A DNA stretch of 64,000 nt. It comes from Mycolicibacterium parafortuitum. Lineage in GTDB: Bacteria; Actinomycetota; Actinomycetes; Mycobacteriales; Mycobacteriaceae. The position numbers and the translations under genes were made by a program. The stretch spans positions 62,001-126,000 of the forward strand of contig NZ_MVID01000013.1 of assembly GCF_002086815.1 (NCBI RefSeq), read 5' to 3'. The notes under the pieces are model-generated. The model was not told where the DNA came from and ran no database searches. It saw nothing but the letters and a program-made list of their open reading frames with translations. Positions 27,412-35,884 of this stretch are shown piece by piece; position 1 is the first letter of the stretch, and every line of letters starts with the position of its first letter.

Positions 27412-27430
27412 GACAAATCCTTTCGGGGCT

Positions 27431-28075
27431 TCAGGATTCGAGATAGCGGAGGACGGCCAGGACGCGGCGGTTCTCGCTCTCGTCGGGGGCCAGGTTCAAC
27501 TTCGTGAAGATCGAGGCGATGTGCTTTTCTGCCGAGCCGACCGACATGTGCAGCGCGGTCGCGATCGCCGAGTTCGTCTTTCCCTCGGCCATCAGTTGCA
27601 GCACCTCGTTCTCCCTGGGGGTCAGCGCGTCGAGCACGTTGCGCCGGTGCGAGCGGACCAGGATCTGGGAGACCACCTCGGGGTCGAGGACGGTACCGCC
27701 GGACCCGACCACTTCGACGGCGTCGAGGAACGCGGGTACGTCGGCCACGCGGTCCTTGAGCAGGTATCCGAATCCCTTTGTGTCCGAGGCGATCAGATCG
27801 GCGGCGTAGCGCTCTTCGACGTAGTGCGAGAGCACCAGCACCGGGGACTCGGGGTTTTGGCTGCGCAGAAGCGCCGCAGCCCGGATGCCCTCGTCGGTGA
27901 ACGTCGGCGGCATCCGCACGTCCAGGATCGCGAGATCGGGGCGGGTGTCGTTGACCAGCCGCAGCAGGTTCGTCGCATCGGACACCCCGGCGACGACCTC
28001 GTGCCCGGAGTCGGTCAGGATCCGCTCGATGCCTGCGCGCAGCAGCGCCGAATCCTCGGCGATCACGATGCGCAT
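27431..28075 (-). CDS. NarL/LuxR-family response regulator
   Basis: 214 residues. The receiver has MRIVIAEDSALLR, the phosphoacceptor in LAILDVRMPP and Lys in GYLLKDRV. The LuxR helix-turn-helix is LTPRENEVLQLMAEGKTNSAIA followed by SVGSAEKHIASIFTKLNL. The ATG at 28073-28075 lies within the 3' end of the kinase gene (13-base overlap), so the pair is coupled. A longer upstream reading in this frame is a shadow of the kinase gene. Confidence 0.92.
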   Translation of the reverse strand: MRIVIAEDSALLRAGIERILTDSGHEVVAGVSDATNLLRLVNDTRPDLAILDVRMPPTFTDEGIRAAALLRSQNPESPVLVLSHYVEERYAADLIASDTKGFGYLLKDRVADVPAFLDAVEVVGSGGTVLDPEVVSQILVRSHRRNVLDALTPRENEVLQLMAEGKTNSAIATALHMSVGSAEKHIASIFTKLNLAPDESENRRVLAVLRYLES

Positions 28076-29400
28076 GGCAGCACCGCCGTGATGATGGTGG
28101 GTCCGGTGACCGGGCTGGACACGGTGAACGTCCCCCGCGCGGCGCGCACCCGCTCGTCGAGGCCGCGCAGGCCGGTGGCGTCCAGGCCGCTGTCCCCGTC
28201 GACCACCTGCGCGCCGCCGCACCCGTCGTCGAACACCGACACGTGCAGTTCCTGCGTCGCCTCGTCGAGGCGCACTGTGACGGCCGCGTGTGACGCCCCG
28301 GAGTGGCGGCTGACGTTGGTCAGCGCCTCGGCCACGACGAAGTACGCGCATGCCTCGACCTCATCGGGCAGCCGGTAGGGCAGGTGCACGCTCAGCGTGG
28401 TCGGGATCCCGGAGTGTGTGGTGCGCTGGACCACCGACGACAGCGCCGCGTCGAGTCCGCGGTCGGACAGGATCGTCGGCGCGATCCCGCGGACCACGTT
28501 GCGCAGCTCGACCAGAGCGTTCTTGGCGTCGTCGTGGGCCTCGGCGATCAGCGCCTTCGCCGTGGGCAGGTCGGAGTCGAGTTTGGTCTGGGCCAGCCCG
28601 ATGGTCATCGCCAGCGACACCAGCCGCGGCTGCACGCTGTCGTGCAGGTCGCGTTCGATGCGGTGCCGTTCGGTCTGGGCTGAGGTGACCGCGCCCTGGC
28701 GGGCGTCGGCGAGCGCGCTGACCTCCTGCTGCAGCGCCGCGGTCGGCGATGGGGACAGCAGCCAGCGGTCGATCGTCGCGTCGAGGACGGGCGCGAACAC
28801 CACGAGGGCGACCGCGGCCGGCAGCGCCACCACGGCGAGGATCCAGGCCAGCGGGGTCGGCAGGAACGAGAGCCCCGCGTCGGGGTCGCTGTTGCCGATC
28901 GCGATCGCCGCCGCGGGCGCGAGGAACGCGAACACCACGAGGCCGACGGCCAGCGCCGTGATCAGTGCGTCGTAGATCATCCGCAGGTAGTGGTGGGCCA
29001 CGCCCTTCCAGAACCGGGCACTGCTGATGTCGAGCCACTGCTGATGGGCCCAGCGCTGAAATCCGGTGTAGTGCGACAGCCGGCGCGCGGGGATGCCGAT
29101 GCCCATGCCGAACACCGCTTCGCTGCGCACCCGCTCCACGTAGTCGACGCCGCGCATCAGGTAGATGAAGACCACCGCGGCGAGCAGGAATCCGATGACA
29201 CTCGGGATCGACGAGATGCCGACGATCATGATGGCCAACGGGATCCAGAACCACACCGTCGCGAACGCCCCGCCGACGAGCAGCGACGCGCTGGCGGCGA
29301 CGCCGATCGCGGCGCGGCGGGGCATGGGTGGGGTCGGCCCGGGGTGCGGCTGCACGTCGACCGGCGCGGTCACGGCGGCTGTCTCGGTTACTGCGGACAT
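28063..29400 (-). CDS. NarL-type sensor histidine kinase with N-terminal membrane domain
   Basis: 445 residues. The N-terminal half has hydrophobic segments (about residues 33-70 and 150-215) that form a membrane sensor without a large outer domain, as in DesK/LiaS-like kinases. HisKA_3 is ERHRIERDLHDSVQPRLVSLAM and the ATPase has VVAEALTNVSRHS and GLRGLDERVRAARG. The chosen ATG (29398-29400) avoids an upstream extension through a repeat element. It is the first gene of the operon with the regulator and the DUF4097 protein, which recalls the LiaFSR envelope-stress arrangement. Confidence 0.88.
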   Translation of the reverse strand: MSAVTETAAVTAPVDVQPHPGPTPPMPRRAAIGVAASASLLVGGAFATVWFWIPLAIMIVGISSIPSVIGFLLAAVVFIYLMRGVDYVERVRSEAVFGMGIGIPARRLSHYTGFQRWAHQQWLDISSARFWKGVAHHYLRMIYDALITALAVGLVVFAFLAPAAAIAIGNSDPDAGLSFLPTPLAWILAVVALPAAVALVVFAPVLDATIDRWLLSPSPTAALQQEVSALADARQGAVTSAQTERHRIERDLHDSVQPRLVSLAMTIGLAQTKLDSDLPTAKALIAEAHDDAKNALVELRNVVRGIAPTILSDRGLDAALSSVVQRTTHSGIPTTLSVHLPYRLPDEVEACAYFVVAEALTNVSRHSGASHAAVTVRLDEATQELHVSVFDDGCGGAQVVDGDSGLDATGLRGLDERVRAARGTFTVSSPVTGPTIITAVLPCAS

Positions 29401-29481
29401 GTCTTCAAACCTAGGAAGATGTGGGCCTGCGCGACACGGCGTTTTCCTGAGATTCCCCCGGGGGAAAACCACCCCTCGGAC

Positions 29482-29542
29482 CGCGAGCGCGCATGTCTGC
29501 CCAGCGACACGCCGCCGACCGCGGCATTTTGCGCGCGTTCGC
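29482..29542. repeat. Intergenic inverted-repeat element, copy 4 (degenerate)
   Basis: GCGAGCGCGC near the left end and GCGCGCGTTCGC at the right form imperfect arms around AGCGACACGCCGCCG. It shares these blocks with the elements at 13931 and 18303-18558. It lies between the divergent kinase and transporter genes. Confidence 0.5.
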
Positions 29543-29561
29543 CCTCGCCATACTGAGCGGC

Positions 29562-30686
29562 GTGACCGCCGCCCCCGCCGACCGTCCCAGCATTCTCGGC
29601 TACCTCGGACCCAACTGGTTCGCCTCGGTGATGGGCACCGGCATCGTCGCCAACGCCGGTGCATCCCTTCCGGTGCATGTGCCGGGATTGCGCGCCTTCG
29701 CGCTCGCGGTGTGGGTCGCTTCGGCGCTGTGGCTGGTGCTGCTGATCCTGGCGATGATCGCGCACTGGCTGCGCAACCCGACCGTGGCGCGCAGCCACGT
29801 CCGCAACCCGACGATGGCGCACTTCTACGGGGCGGCGCCGATGGCGCTGCTGACCGTCGCGTCGGGAGCGCTCATCGTCGGCGAGGACCTCGTCGGCGCC
29901 CGGGTCGCGGTCGACATGGCATGGATGCTGTGGATCGCGGGCACCCTCGGCGGCCTGTTCACCGCGATGAGCATTCCGTACCTGATGTTCACCCAGTACC
30001 GCGTCGAACCCGACGCCGCGTTCGGCGGCTGGCTGATGCCGGTGGTGCCGCCCATGGTGGCGGCCGCGACGGGCAGTCTGCTCATCCCGCACATGGCGCC
30101 GGGAACGGGCCGGGCCACCATGCTCTACGGCTGCTACGCGATGTTCGGGCTGTCGCTGGTCGCGTCGCTGATCATCATCACGATGGTCTGGAGCAGGTTG
30201 TCGCATTTCGGCACCTCGGGGACCGCTCGGGTGCCGACGCTGTGGATCGTCCTGGGGCCGCTGGGCCAATCCATCACTGTCGCCGGACTTCTCGGCACCG
30301 ACGCGGCGCTGGCCGTCGACGACGAGCTGGCCGCCGGCATGCGGGTGTTCGCCGTGCTCTACGGCGTGCCGGTGTGGGGTTTCGCGGTGCTGTGGATCGG
30401 GCTGGCGACCGCACTGACCGTGCGCACGCTGCGCCGCGGCATGCCGTTCGCACTGACCTGGTGGAGCCTGACGTTCCCGGTCGGCACCTTCGTCACCGGC
30501 ACCACCCAACTGGCGGTGCACACCGCGCTGCCCGCGTTCCGTTACGCCGCCGCGGTCGCCTATGTCGGCCTGTTGTGCACGTGGATCCTGGTGGCCGTGC
30601 GGACATTTCGCGTCGGTATCACACGCGGGCTGTTCACCCCGCCTGGCAGTGACCCGATCCGCGCGTACAAGGACCCCGCCACGTAG
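29562..30686 (+). CDS. TDT-family (TehA/Mae1-type) transporter
   Basis: 374 residues with about ten membrane segments. ILGYLGPNWFASVMGTGIVANA near the start is the signature of the tellurite-resistance/dicarboxylate transporter family, whose members export C4-dicarboxylates, sulfite or act as anion channels. Substrate cannot be decided. GTG 29562 is chosen: it is seven bases after a CATACT box and starts just before the conserved region; the ATG at 29493 would place the repeat element inside the coding region. Confidence 0.83.
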   Translation: MTAAPADRPSILGYLGPNWFASVMGTGIVANAGASLPVHVPGLRAFALAVWVASALWLVLLILAMIAHWLRNPTVARSHVRNPTMAHFYGAAPMALLTVASGALIVGEDLVGARVAVDMAWMLWIAGTLGGLFTAMSIPYLMFTQYRVEPDAAFGGWLMPVVPPMVAAATGSLLIPHMAPGTGRATMLYGCYAMFGLSLVASLIIITMVWSRLSHFGTSGTARVPTLWIVLGPLGQSITVAGLLGTDAALAVDDELAAGMRVFAVLYGVPVWGFAVLWIGLATALTVRTLRRGMPFALTWWSLTFPVGTFVTGTTQLAVHTALPAFRYAAAVAYVGLLCTWILVAVRTFRVGITRGLFTPPGSDPIRAYKDPAT

Positions 30687-30713
30687 CCGGGGCGGCATGC
30701 CAGAATCGCCGAC

Positions 30714-31607
30714 GTGCGTATCGGGATGACGATGCCGGTGATGGAGCCCGATCTCGACCGGGCGACGCTGAAGGCGTGGGCGCGACTGGTCGACGACGGG
30801 CCGTTCTCGTCGCTGTGCTGGGGTGAGCGGATCGCTTTCGACAATCCCGAGAGCCTCACGCTGCTCGGGGCGCTGGGGGCGTGGACCGAGCGGGTGCGGC
30901 TGGTCACGACGGTGGTGATCCCGCAGCTGCACGATCCGGTGATGCTCGCCAAACAGCTGGCCACCGGGGATCTGCTGTGCGATGGACGGCTGACCGTCGG
31001 GATCGGCGTGGGTGGGCGGCACGAGGATTACCGCGCGGTCGGCGCGGATCCCGCGACGCAGACGATGCGCGAGATGGCCGAGCGGGTGGACCTGATGAAA
31101 CGCGTGTGGGCGGGGGAGAAGCTGACCGACTCGACGCTGCCGGTCGGGCCGCCCCCGGTGCAGGCCGGCGGGCCGCCGCTGCAGGTCGGGACGCTCGGAC
31201 CCAAGACCGTGCGCAGCGCCGCCGGGTGGGCCGAGGGTGTCGCGGGCATGACCCTGGATCTGGACACCGGTAAGCAGAACGAACTGTTCGACGTCGCCCG
31301 CGACGCATGGCGGGAGGCCGGCACCGGTGCGCCGCACCTGGCGACGTCGTTCTGGTTCGCGATCGGGGACGGCGACGCGCCGCGGGAGCAGGTGCACCGT
31401 CATCTGCTGCGGTACATGAACTGGATTCCATCGGAGTTCGTCGACGCGATGGTGCCGACGACCGGGTTCGCGGGCACCGCCGACGAACTCCGTGCGGTAC
31501 TGGACGGATTCGCCGCCATCGGCGCCGACGAGGTGCACCTGATTCCGACGAGCTCGGACATCGAGCAGGTGCGCCGGGCGGCCGAGGTGGTTGCCGACCT
31601 CGGGTGA
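30714..31607 (+). CDS. LLM-class (luciferase-like, probably F420-dependent) oxidoreductase
   Basis: 297 residues. A luciferase-like TIM barrel: MRIGMTMPVMEPDLD, then FDNPESLTLLGALGAWTERVRLVTTVVIPQLHDPV and LLCDGRLTVGIGVGGRHEDY, the hallmark cofactor-binding strand of F420-dependent members in mycobacteria. FMN-dependence cannot be excluded. GTG 30714 follows CAGAAT by seven bases and lacks a Shine-Dalgarno, so it may be leaderless. Substrate unknown. Confidence 0.85.
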   Translation: MRIGMTMPVMEPDLDRATLKAWARLVDDGPFSSLCWGERIAFDNPESLTLLGALGAWTERVRLVTTVVIPQLHDPVMLAKQLATGDLLCDGRLTVGIGVGGRHEDYRAVGADPATQTMREMAERVDLMKRVWAGEKLTDSTLPVGPPPVQAGGPPLQVGTLGPKTVRSAAGWAEGVAGMTLDLDTGKQNELFDVARDAWREAGTGAPHLATSFWFAIGDGDAPREQVHRHLLRYMNWIPSEFVDAMVPTTGFAGTADELRAVLDGFAAIGADEVHLIPTSSDIEQVRRAAEVVADLG

Positions 31608-31626
31608 GGCGGGGCAAGCTCACCGT

Positions 31627-32295
31627 ATGGAGCCCGCCCTGCCGCCGATCGTGTCCCGCGCCGAATGGGACAGGGCCCGCGCCGAGCTGCTGGTGCGCGA
31701 GAAGGAGTTGATCCGGCTCAAGGACACGGTCAGTGCGGCGCGGCGCCGGCTGCCGATGGTCGAAGTCGACACGCCCTACGTGTTCGACACCGAGTCCGGC
31801 CCGCTGAGCCTGCTCGACCTGTTCGACGGGCGCCGCCAGCTCATCGTGCAGCACTTCATGTTCGGGTCCGACTGGGACGAAGGGTGTTCGGGCTGCTCGA
31901 TGATGGCCGACCACATCGGCCCGCTGTCGCACCTGTACGCCAAGGACACCTCGCTGGTGCTGGTGTCACGCGCACCGGTCGGCAAGCTCGTCGCGTTCAA
32001 GGACCGGATGGGATGGGACCTGCCGTGGGTGTCCTCCGGGCGCGGCACCTTCAACGAGGACTTCCACACGACCGTCGACGGCGAGGAGCATCACTCGATC
32101 AGCGCATTCCTGCGCGACGGTGACCGGGTGTTCCACACCTGGCAGACGTTCGACCGCGGCGAGGAGCCGTTCATGCTGGTGTTCGACCTGCTCGATCTGA
32201 CCGCCTACGGGCGGCAGGAGACCTGGGAGGACTCACCGCCGGGGTGGCCGCAGCAGCCGCCGTACGAGTGGATCCGGCTGCACGACTCGTACTGA
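31627..32295 (+). CDS. DUF899 thioredoxin-like protein
   Basis: 222 residues. DUF899 features are present: REKELIRLKDTVSAARRRLPMVEVD, a GSDWDEGCSGCSMMADHIG segment with two cysteines in a CxxC motif, and VSRAPVGKLVAFKDRMGWDLPWVSS. The family has a thioredoxin-like fold and unknown function. ATG 31627 is taken because the longer frame starts inside the previous gene. It follows the LLM gene closely and may share its transcript, although CAAGCT six bases before the ATG could be a separate -10. Confidence 0.82.
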   Translation: MEPALPPIVSRAEWDRARAELLVREKELIRLKDTVSAARRRLPMVEVDTPYVFDTESGPLSLLDLFDGRRQLIVQHFMFGSDWDEGCSGCSMMADHIGPLSHLYAKDTSLVLVSRAPVGKLVAFKDRMGWDLPWVSSGRGTFNEDFHTTVDGEEHHSISAFLRDGDRVFHTWQTFDRGEEPFMLVFDLLDLTAYGRQETWEDSPPGWPQQPPYEWIRLHDSY

Positions 32296-32328
32296 CTACC
32301 GGCGCCGACTAACTGAGGTGCCTACCGG

Positions 32329-32556
32329 CTACCTGAGCCACTTCCAGGGCTTGTCCCAATGTCCGGGCGGCACCCCGACCCACTGACCGAGGTGGCCGGG
32401 CGGGACGTGGACCACGTGCCCGATGTGTCCGGGTGGGGGCAGCGGTCCTGGGTGCCACCAGTGCGGGTCCGCGGCCGCGGTGCCTGCACCGAAGGACAGG
32501 CCGGCGCCCAGTCCGGCGGCAATCGCCGCGGCAGCGAACAACTTCTTCACCTGCAT
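32329..32556 (-). CDS. Small secreted Pro/Gly/His/Trp-rich protein
   Basis: 75 residues. The signal peptide MQVKKLFAAAAIAAGLGAG ends before ...GTAAADP, and the mature part (about 45 residues) repeats VPPGHxGxWVGVPPGHW-like units. AAGGAGCG lies upstream of the ATG on this strand, a good Shine-Dalgarno. Small secreted peptides of this type are common in mycobacteria; the function is unknown. Alternating His and Trp could bind metal or membrane, but this is speculation. It faces the DUF899 gene tail to tail. Confidence 0.75.
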   Translation of the reverse strand: MQVKKLFAAAAIAAGLGAGLSFGAGTAAADPHWWHPGPLPPPGHIGHVVHVPPGHLGQWVGVPPGHWDKPWKWLR

Positions 32557-32630
32557 CGTGCGCTCCTTGACTCGGGGATGCTCGTTGCGGATCTACCTCG
32601 TGTCTAACGCACGATGACGGCCATCCATAC

Positions 32631-32654
32631 CCGAGATGCGCGGGCGCATCTCGG
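32631..32654. repeat. Perfect 24-bp palindrome CCGAGATGCGC-GG-GCGCATCTCGG
   Basis: Eleven-base arms with a two-base centre lie in the divergent gap between the small secreted protein and the M13 peptidase. With divergent genes it is unlikely to be a terminator; an operator is possible. Confidence 0.7.
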
Positions 32655-32674
32655 ATCGGACGCTCCCAGCGCCC

Positions 32675-32689
32675 GCGTCTCGGAGACGC
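32675..32689. repeat. 15-bp palindrome GCGTCTC-G-GAGACGC
   Basis: A second perfect inverted repeat lies 20 bases after the first in the same divergent gap. The rest of the 283-base gap shows no gene. Confidence 0.6.
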
Positions 32690-32839
32690 AGCTATCGCGG
32701 CGACGCGTCATCGCCGGCGTTCAGCGTGCATGCTGTCCAATTGGCGAAAATGCAAGCAAACTGACGAATGCGTCAGGAAAACTGCGGTAACTTGCGCGAA
32801 TCCGGGGCGCGGTCGGCGCCAGGGCGAACGGGGGATGAC

Positions 32840-35800
32840 GTGGCTGATGGTGCTCGCCGAGCAGGGGGACATGCCAGGTACGTAGGCCGGGTGGGGGCCC
32901 TGGCGGTGGCCTTGGGGGTCGGCCTGGCCGTGGCATCGACCCAGGGAATCGGCGAGGCCCAGGCCGATACCGGCGCCGGCGATTCGGCCTCGTCGGCCTC
33001 GGACTCTTCCGCTACTTCCTCGGCGTCGGCCCGCAAGCCCCACGTGGCGCGGGCTCAGGACGCCCCGTCCGGCGCAACCAAGGGTGGCGCGGGCGGCGAG
33101 GACGATCCCGCCGCCGGCGGCGGCGGGAATCAGCGCGCCGCGGACAGCGAGGACGATCCCGTCGGGTCCAGGGGTTCGTCGCCACGCGACGCAGACCTCG
33201 ATATCGACCCGGACCTCGATATCGACGCCGATGCCGATGCCGATGCCGATACCGATGGCGTTGATTCCGAACCGCACCCGCGTGCCGACGAGGCCTTCGA
33301 CGCCCGGCCCGACGATACGGACAGCCTCACCACGCGAATCCGCGCCGACGACCCTGCGCCCGAGACAACGCCGGTGGCCCAAGATGCGTCGAGCAGGAAA
33401 ATGCCGGCAGCGCAGCAGAAGTCGGCGGCGACCGAGACGGCGCAGGTGCCGTTGGTCGGTCAGCTCACGTCGGCCGGCCCGCTGCCGCCGGTCGGTCCGT
33501 CGGCGCCGCCGAACCTGTTGGTGTTGCTGACCGGATGGTTCGGCAATCTCCAGCGCACCTTCTTCAACCGGGCGCCTGACGCCCGCGACCAGACCGTGAC
33601 GCTGGTCCTGGACAAGCCGGAGAACGTCAGTGATCCGCTTGCCCTGTCGGCCAGTGACCGGGACGGGGATGCGCTGTCCTTCAGCCTGTTGGCCAACCGG
33701 GGGCCCAAGCACGGCGTTGTCACCTTCGACCAGGCCACGGGAACGTTCACCTACGATCCCGACGATGCGTTCGCGCGCAGCGGTGGCACGGATACGTTCA
33801 CCTACAAGGTCAGCGACGCGTCAGCCGATTGGCACCTGCCGGGTCTGGTCAGCTTCCTGACCAAGACCGACTTCGGACACGCCGACCTCGCCACCGTGAC
33901 GATCAGGGTGGCGCCGACGCTCAGGTCGGGAATCGACCTGACCAACATCGACGACAGTGTTCGCATCCAGGACGATCCGTTCGGCTGGCTGAACGGCACA
34001 TGGTGGAAGAACTACCAGATTCCGGCCCACCGAAACGGCGCGGGTGTCATCCACGAGGTTTACGACACAGTGGCGCAACGCATTCGCGAACTGGTCACCA
34101 GTATCGACCGCGAGGCAGCGCAGCCCGGGTCCGATGCCCAACGCATCGCCGACATGTTCGCGAGCTTCATGGACACCGCCGCCGTCGCCGACGCCGGCGT
34201 GCAGCCGCTGCTCGCGGAGCTGGCCAGAATAGACAACGCGGCCGACCACTCAGCGCTAGCCGCCGTGCTCGGCTCCCTGGCCGGGGTGAACTTCGGGTTC
34301 GAGACATGGGTGGACACGGACGCCAAGGATTCGTCCCGTCTCGTCCTGTACCTCAACCAGGCCGCACTCGGGCTTCCGGACAGGGCCTACTACATCGAGC
34401 CGCGGCACGCGACCATCCTGGCCGAGTATCCGGAGCACATCGCCAGGATGTTCGCATTGGTGTACGGCGGGGTGGCCGGCGACTACACCCAGGCCGCACA
34501 ACGCATCGTGGCCTTCGAGTCCGCGCTGGCAGCCGCGCAGTGGGATCCGGTCGAGATTCGCGATCCCGCAGCGATCTACAACCCGCGCAGTCTCGCCGAA
34601 CTGGTGGCGGAGGCGCCGGGATTCGACTGGGGTTCGTGGGCGCACGGGTACGGGGCATCGTCCGAAGACACCGAGACGGTGATCGTCCGTCAACCCGACT
34701 ATCTGACGGCATACGCCCAAGCCTGGTCGACGGAATCCCTCGAGGACCTCAAGGTCTGGGCGAGCTGGCTGACCATCCACAGCCGTGCGATCCTGCTCAC
34801 CGACGACATCCTCGCGGAGAACTTCGCGTTCAACCATCAGCGGCTGTTCGGCCAGGAACGGACCGCCGAAAGGTGGCAGCGGGGACTGTCGGCGGTCAAC
34901 GATGTGCTCGGCTTCGCGGTGGGAAAGCTCTACGTCGACAAGCACTTTCCCGTCGAAGCCAAGCGTCAGATCGAAGACATGGTCGACAACCTGATCGCGG
35001 CATACCGGGACAGCATCGCCGAACTCGAGTGGATGTCCCCGGAAACCCGGGCCAAGGCCCTGGAAAAACTGGACAAAATGACCGTCAAGGTCGGTTATCC
35101 CGAGACCTGGGTCGACTATTCCGGCCTGGTCATCGCGCCCGACGACCTCTACGGGAACTACGTGCGTGGCCTTGGCGCCGCACGGGCGCGCGACCTGGAC
35201 CGGGTCGGCCCGCTGGTCGACCGCGGCACATGGATCGACGCCCCGCAGGACGTCAACGCGTACTACTCACCCGGTACCAATGAGATCATCTTCCCCGCAG
35301 GGTTTTTGCAGGCCCCGCTGTTCGACCCCGAGGCTGACATCGCAGCCAGTTACGGAGCGATCGGCTCGGTCATCGGCCATGAGATCGGTCACGCCTTCGA
35401 CGACGAGGGTTCCCAGTACGACGGCGACGGCAACCTCGTCGACTGGTGGACGGCCGCCGACCGCGCCGCGTTCGAGGCGAAGGCACAGCGACTGATCGAA
35501 CAGTACGACGGCTATGTGCCGCGGCAACTTCCCAACGGGCCGCACGTCAACGGGGCTCTGACGGTGGGTGAGAACATCGCCGATCTCGGTGGGCTGGCCA
35601 TCGCCCTCAAGGCATACGTCAAATCCCTGGGCGGCCAGACCGCTCCCGTCGTCGACGGATACACCGGAGTGCAGCGCGTACTGCTCGGGTTTGTGCAGTT
35701 TTACCGAGGCAAGTACAACGACGCCACACTCCTGTCGCTCATGGCCACCGATCCGCATGCGCCGAGCGAGTTCCGCGCCAACGGGGTGCTGCGCAACCTC

Positions 35801-35884
35801 GACGCGTTCTACGAGGCGTTCGGTGTCGCCGAGTCCGACGCGCTGTACCTGCCGCCGGAGCAGCGCGTGCGGATCTGGTACTAG
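32840..35884 (+). CDS. Large secreted M13-family metallopeptidase with N-terminal Ig/cadherin-like domain
   Basis: 1014 residues from GTG 32840, after GGGGGATGAC. A signal segment ends about residue 42 (GIGEAQA). A low-complexity region follows with an Asp repeat (DLDIDPDLDIDADADAD), then an Ig/cadherin-like domain about 243-328 with a DRDGDALSF calcium-type loop. The M13 (neprilysin) peptidase runs from about 364: NAYYSPGTNEIIFPAGFLQ, HEIGHAFD (H847, E848, H851) and GENIADLGG (E911, D915), so the catalytic site looks intact. M13 enzymes cut short peptides; mycobacterial Zmp1 (Rv0198c) lacks such an N-terminal region. ATG 32768 is a possible earlier start. The 3' end overlaps the acyl-CoA dehydrogenase gene tail to tail. 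Confidence 0.87.
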   Translation: MADGARRAGGHARYVGRVGALAVALGVGLAVASTQGIGEAQADTGAGDSASSASDSSATSSASARKPHVARAQDAPSGATKGGAGGEDDPAAGGGGNQRAADSEDDPVGSRGSSPRDADLDIDPDLDIDADADADADTDGVDSEPHPRADEAFDARPDDTDSLTTRIRADDPAPETTPVAQDASSRKMPAAQQKSAATETAQVPLVGQLTSAGPLPPVGPSAPPNLLVLLTGWFGNLQRTFFNRAPDARDQTVTLVLDKPENVSDPLALSASDRDGDALSFSLLANRGPKHGVVTFDQATGTFTYDPDDAFARSGGTDTFTYKVSDASADWHLPGLVSFLTKTDFGHADLATVTIRVAPTLRSGIDLTNIDDSVRIQDDPFGWLNGTWWKNYQIPAHRNGAGVIHEVYDTVAQRIRELVTSIDREAAQPGSDAQRIADMFASFMDTAAVADAGVQPLLAELARIDNAADHSALAAVLGSLAGVNFGFETWVDTDAKDSSRLVLYLNQAALGLPDRAYYIEPRHATILAEYPEHIARMFALVYGGVAGDYTQAAQRIVAFESALAAAQWDPVEIRDPAAIYNPRSLAELVAEAPGFDWGSWAHGYGASSEDTETVIVRQPDYLTAYAQAWSTESLEDLKVWASWLTIHSRAILLTDDILAENFAFNHQRLFGQERTAERWQRGLSAVNDVLGFAVGKLYVDKHFPVEAKRQIEDMVDNLIAAYRDSIAELEWMSPETRAKALEKLDKMTVKVGYPETWVDYSGLVIAPDDLYGNYVRGLGAARARDLDRVGPLVDRGTWIDAPQDVNAYYSPGTNEIIFPAGFLQAPLFDPEADIAASYGAIGSVIGHEIGHAFDDEGSQYDGDGNLVDWWTAADRAAFEAKAQRLIEQYDGYVPRQLPNGPHVNGALTVGENIADLGGLAIALKAYVKSLGGQTAPVVDGYTGVQRVLLGFVQFYRGKYNDATLLSLMATDPHAPSEFRANGVLRNLDAFYEAFGVAESDALYLPPEQRVRIWY

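Noticed and set aside
29388..31538. 716-codon minus-strand frame opposite the transporter and LLM genes
   Set aside because: Low-complexity His/Arg/Gln composition typical of shadows; it crosses two real genes and a promoter.
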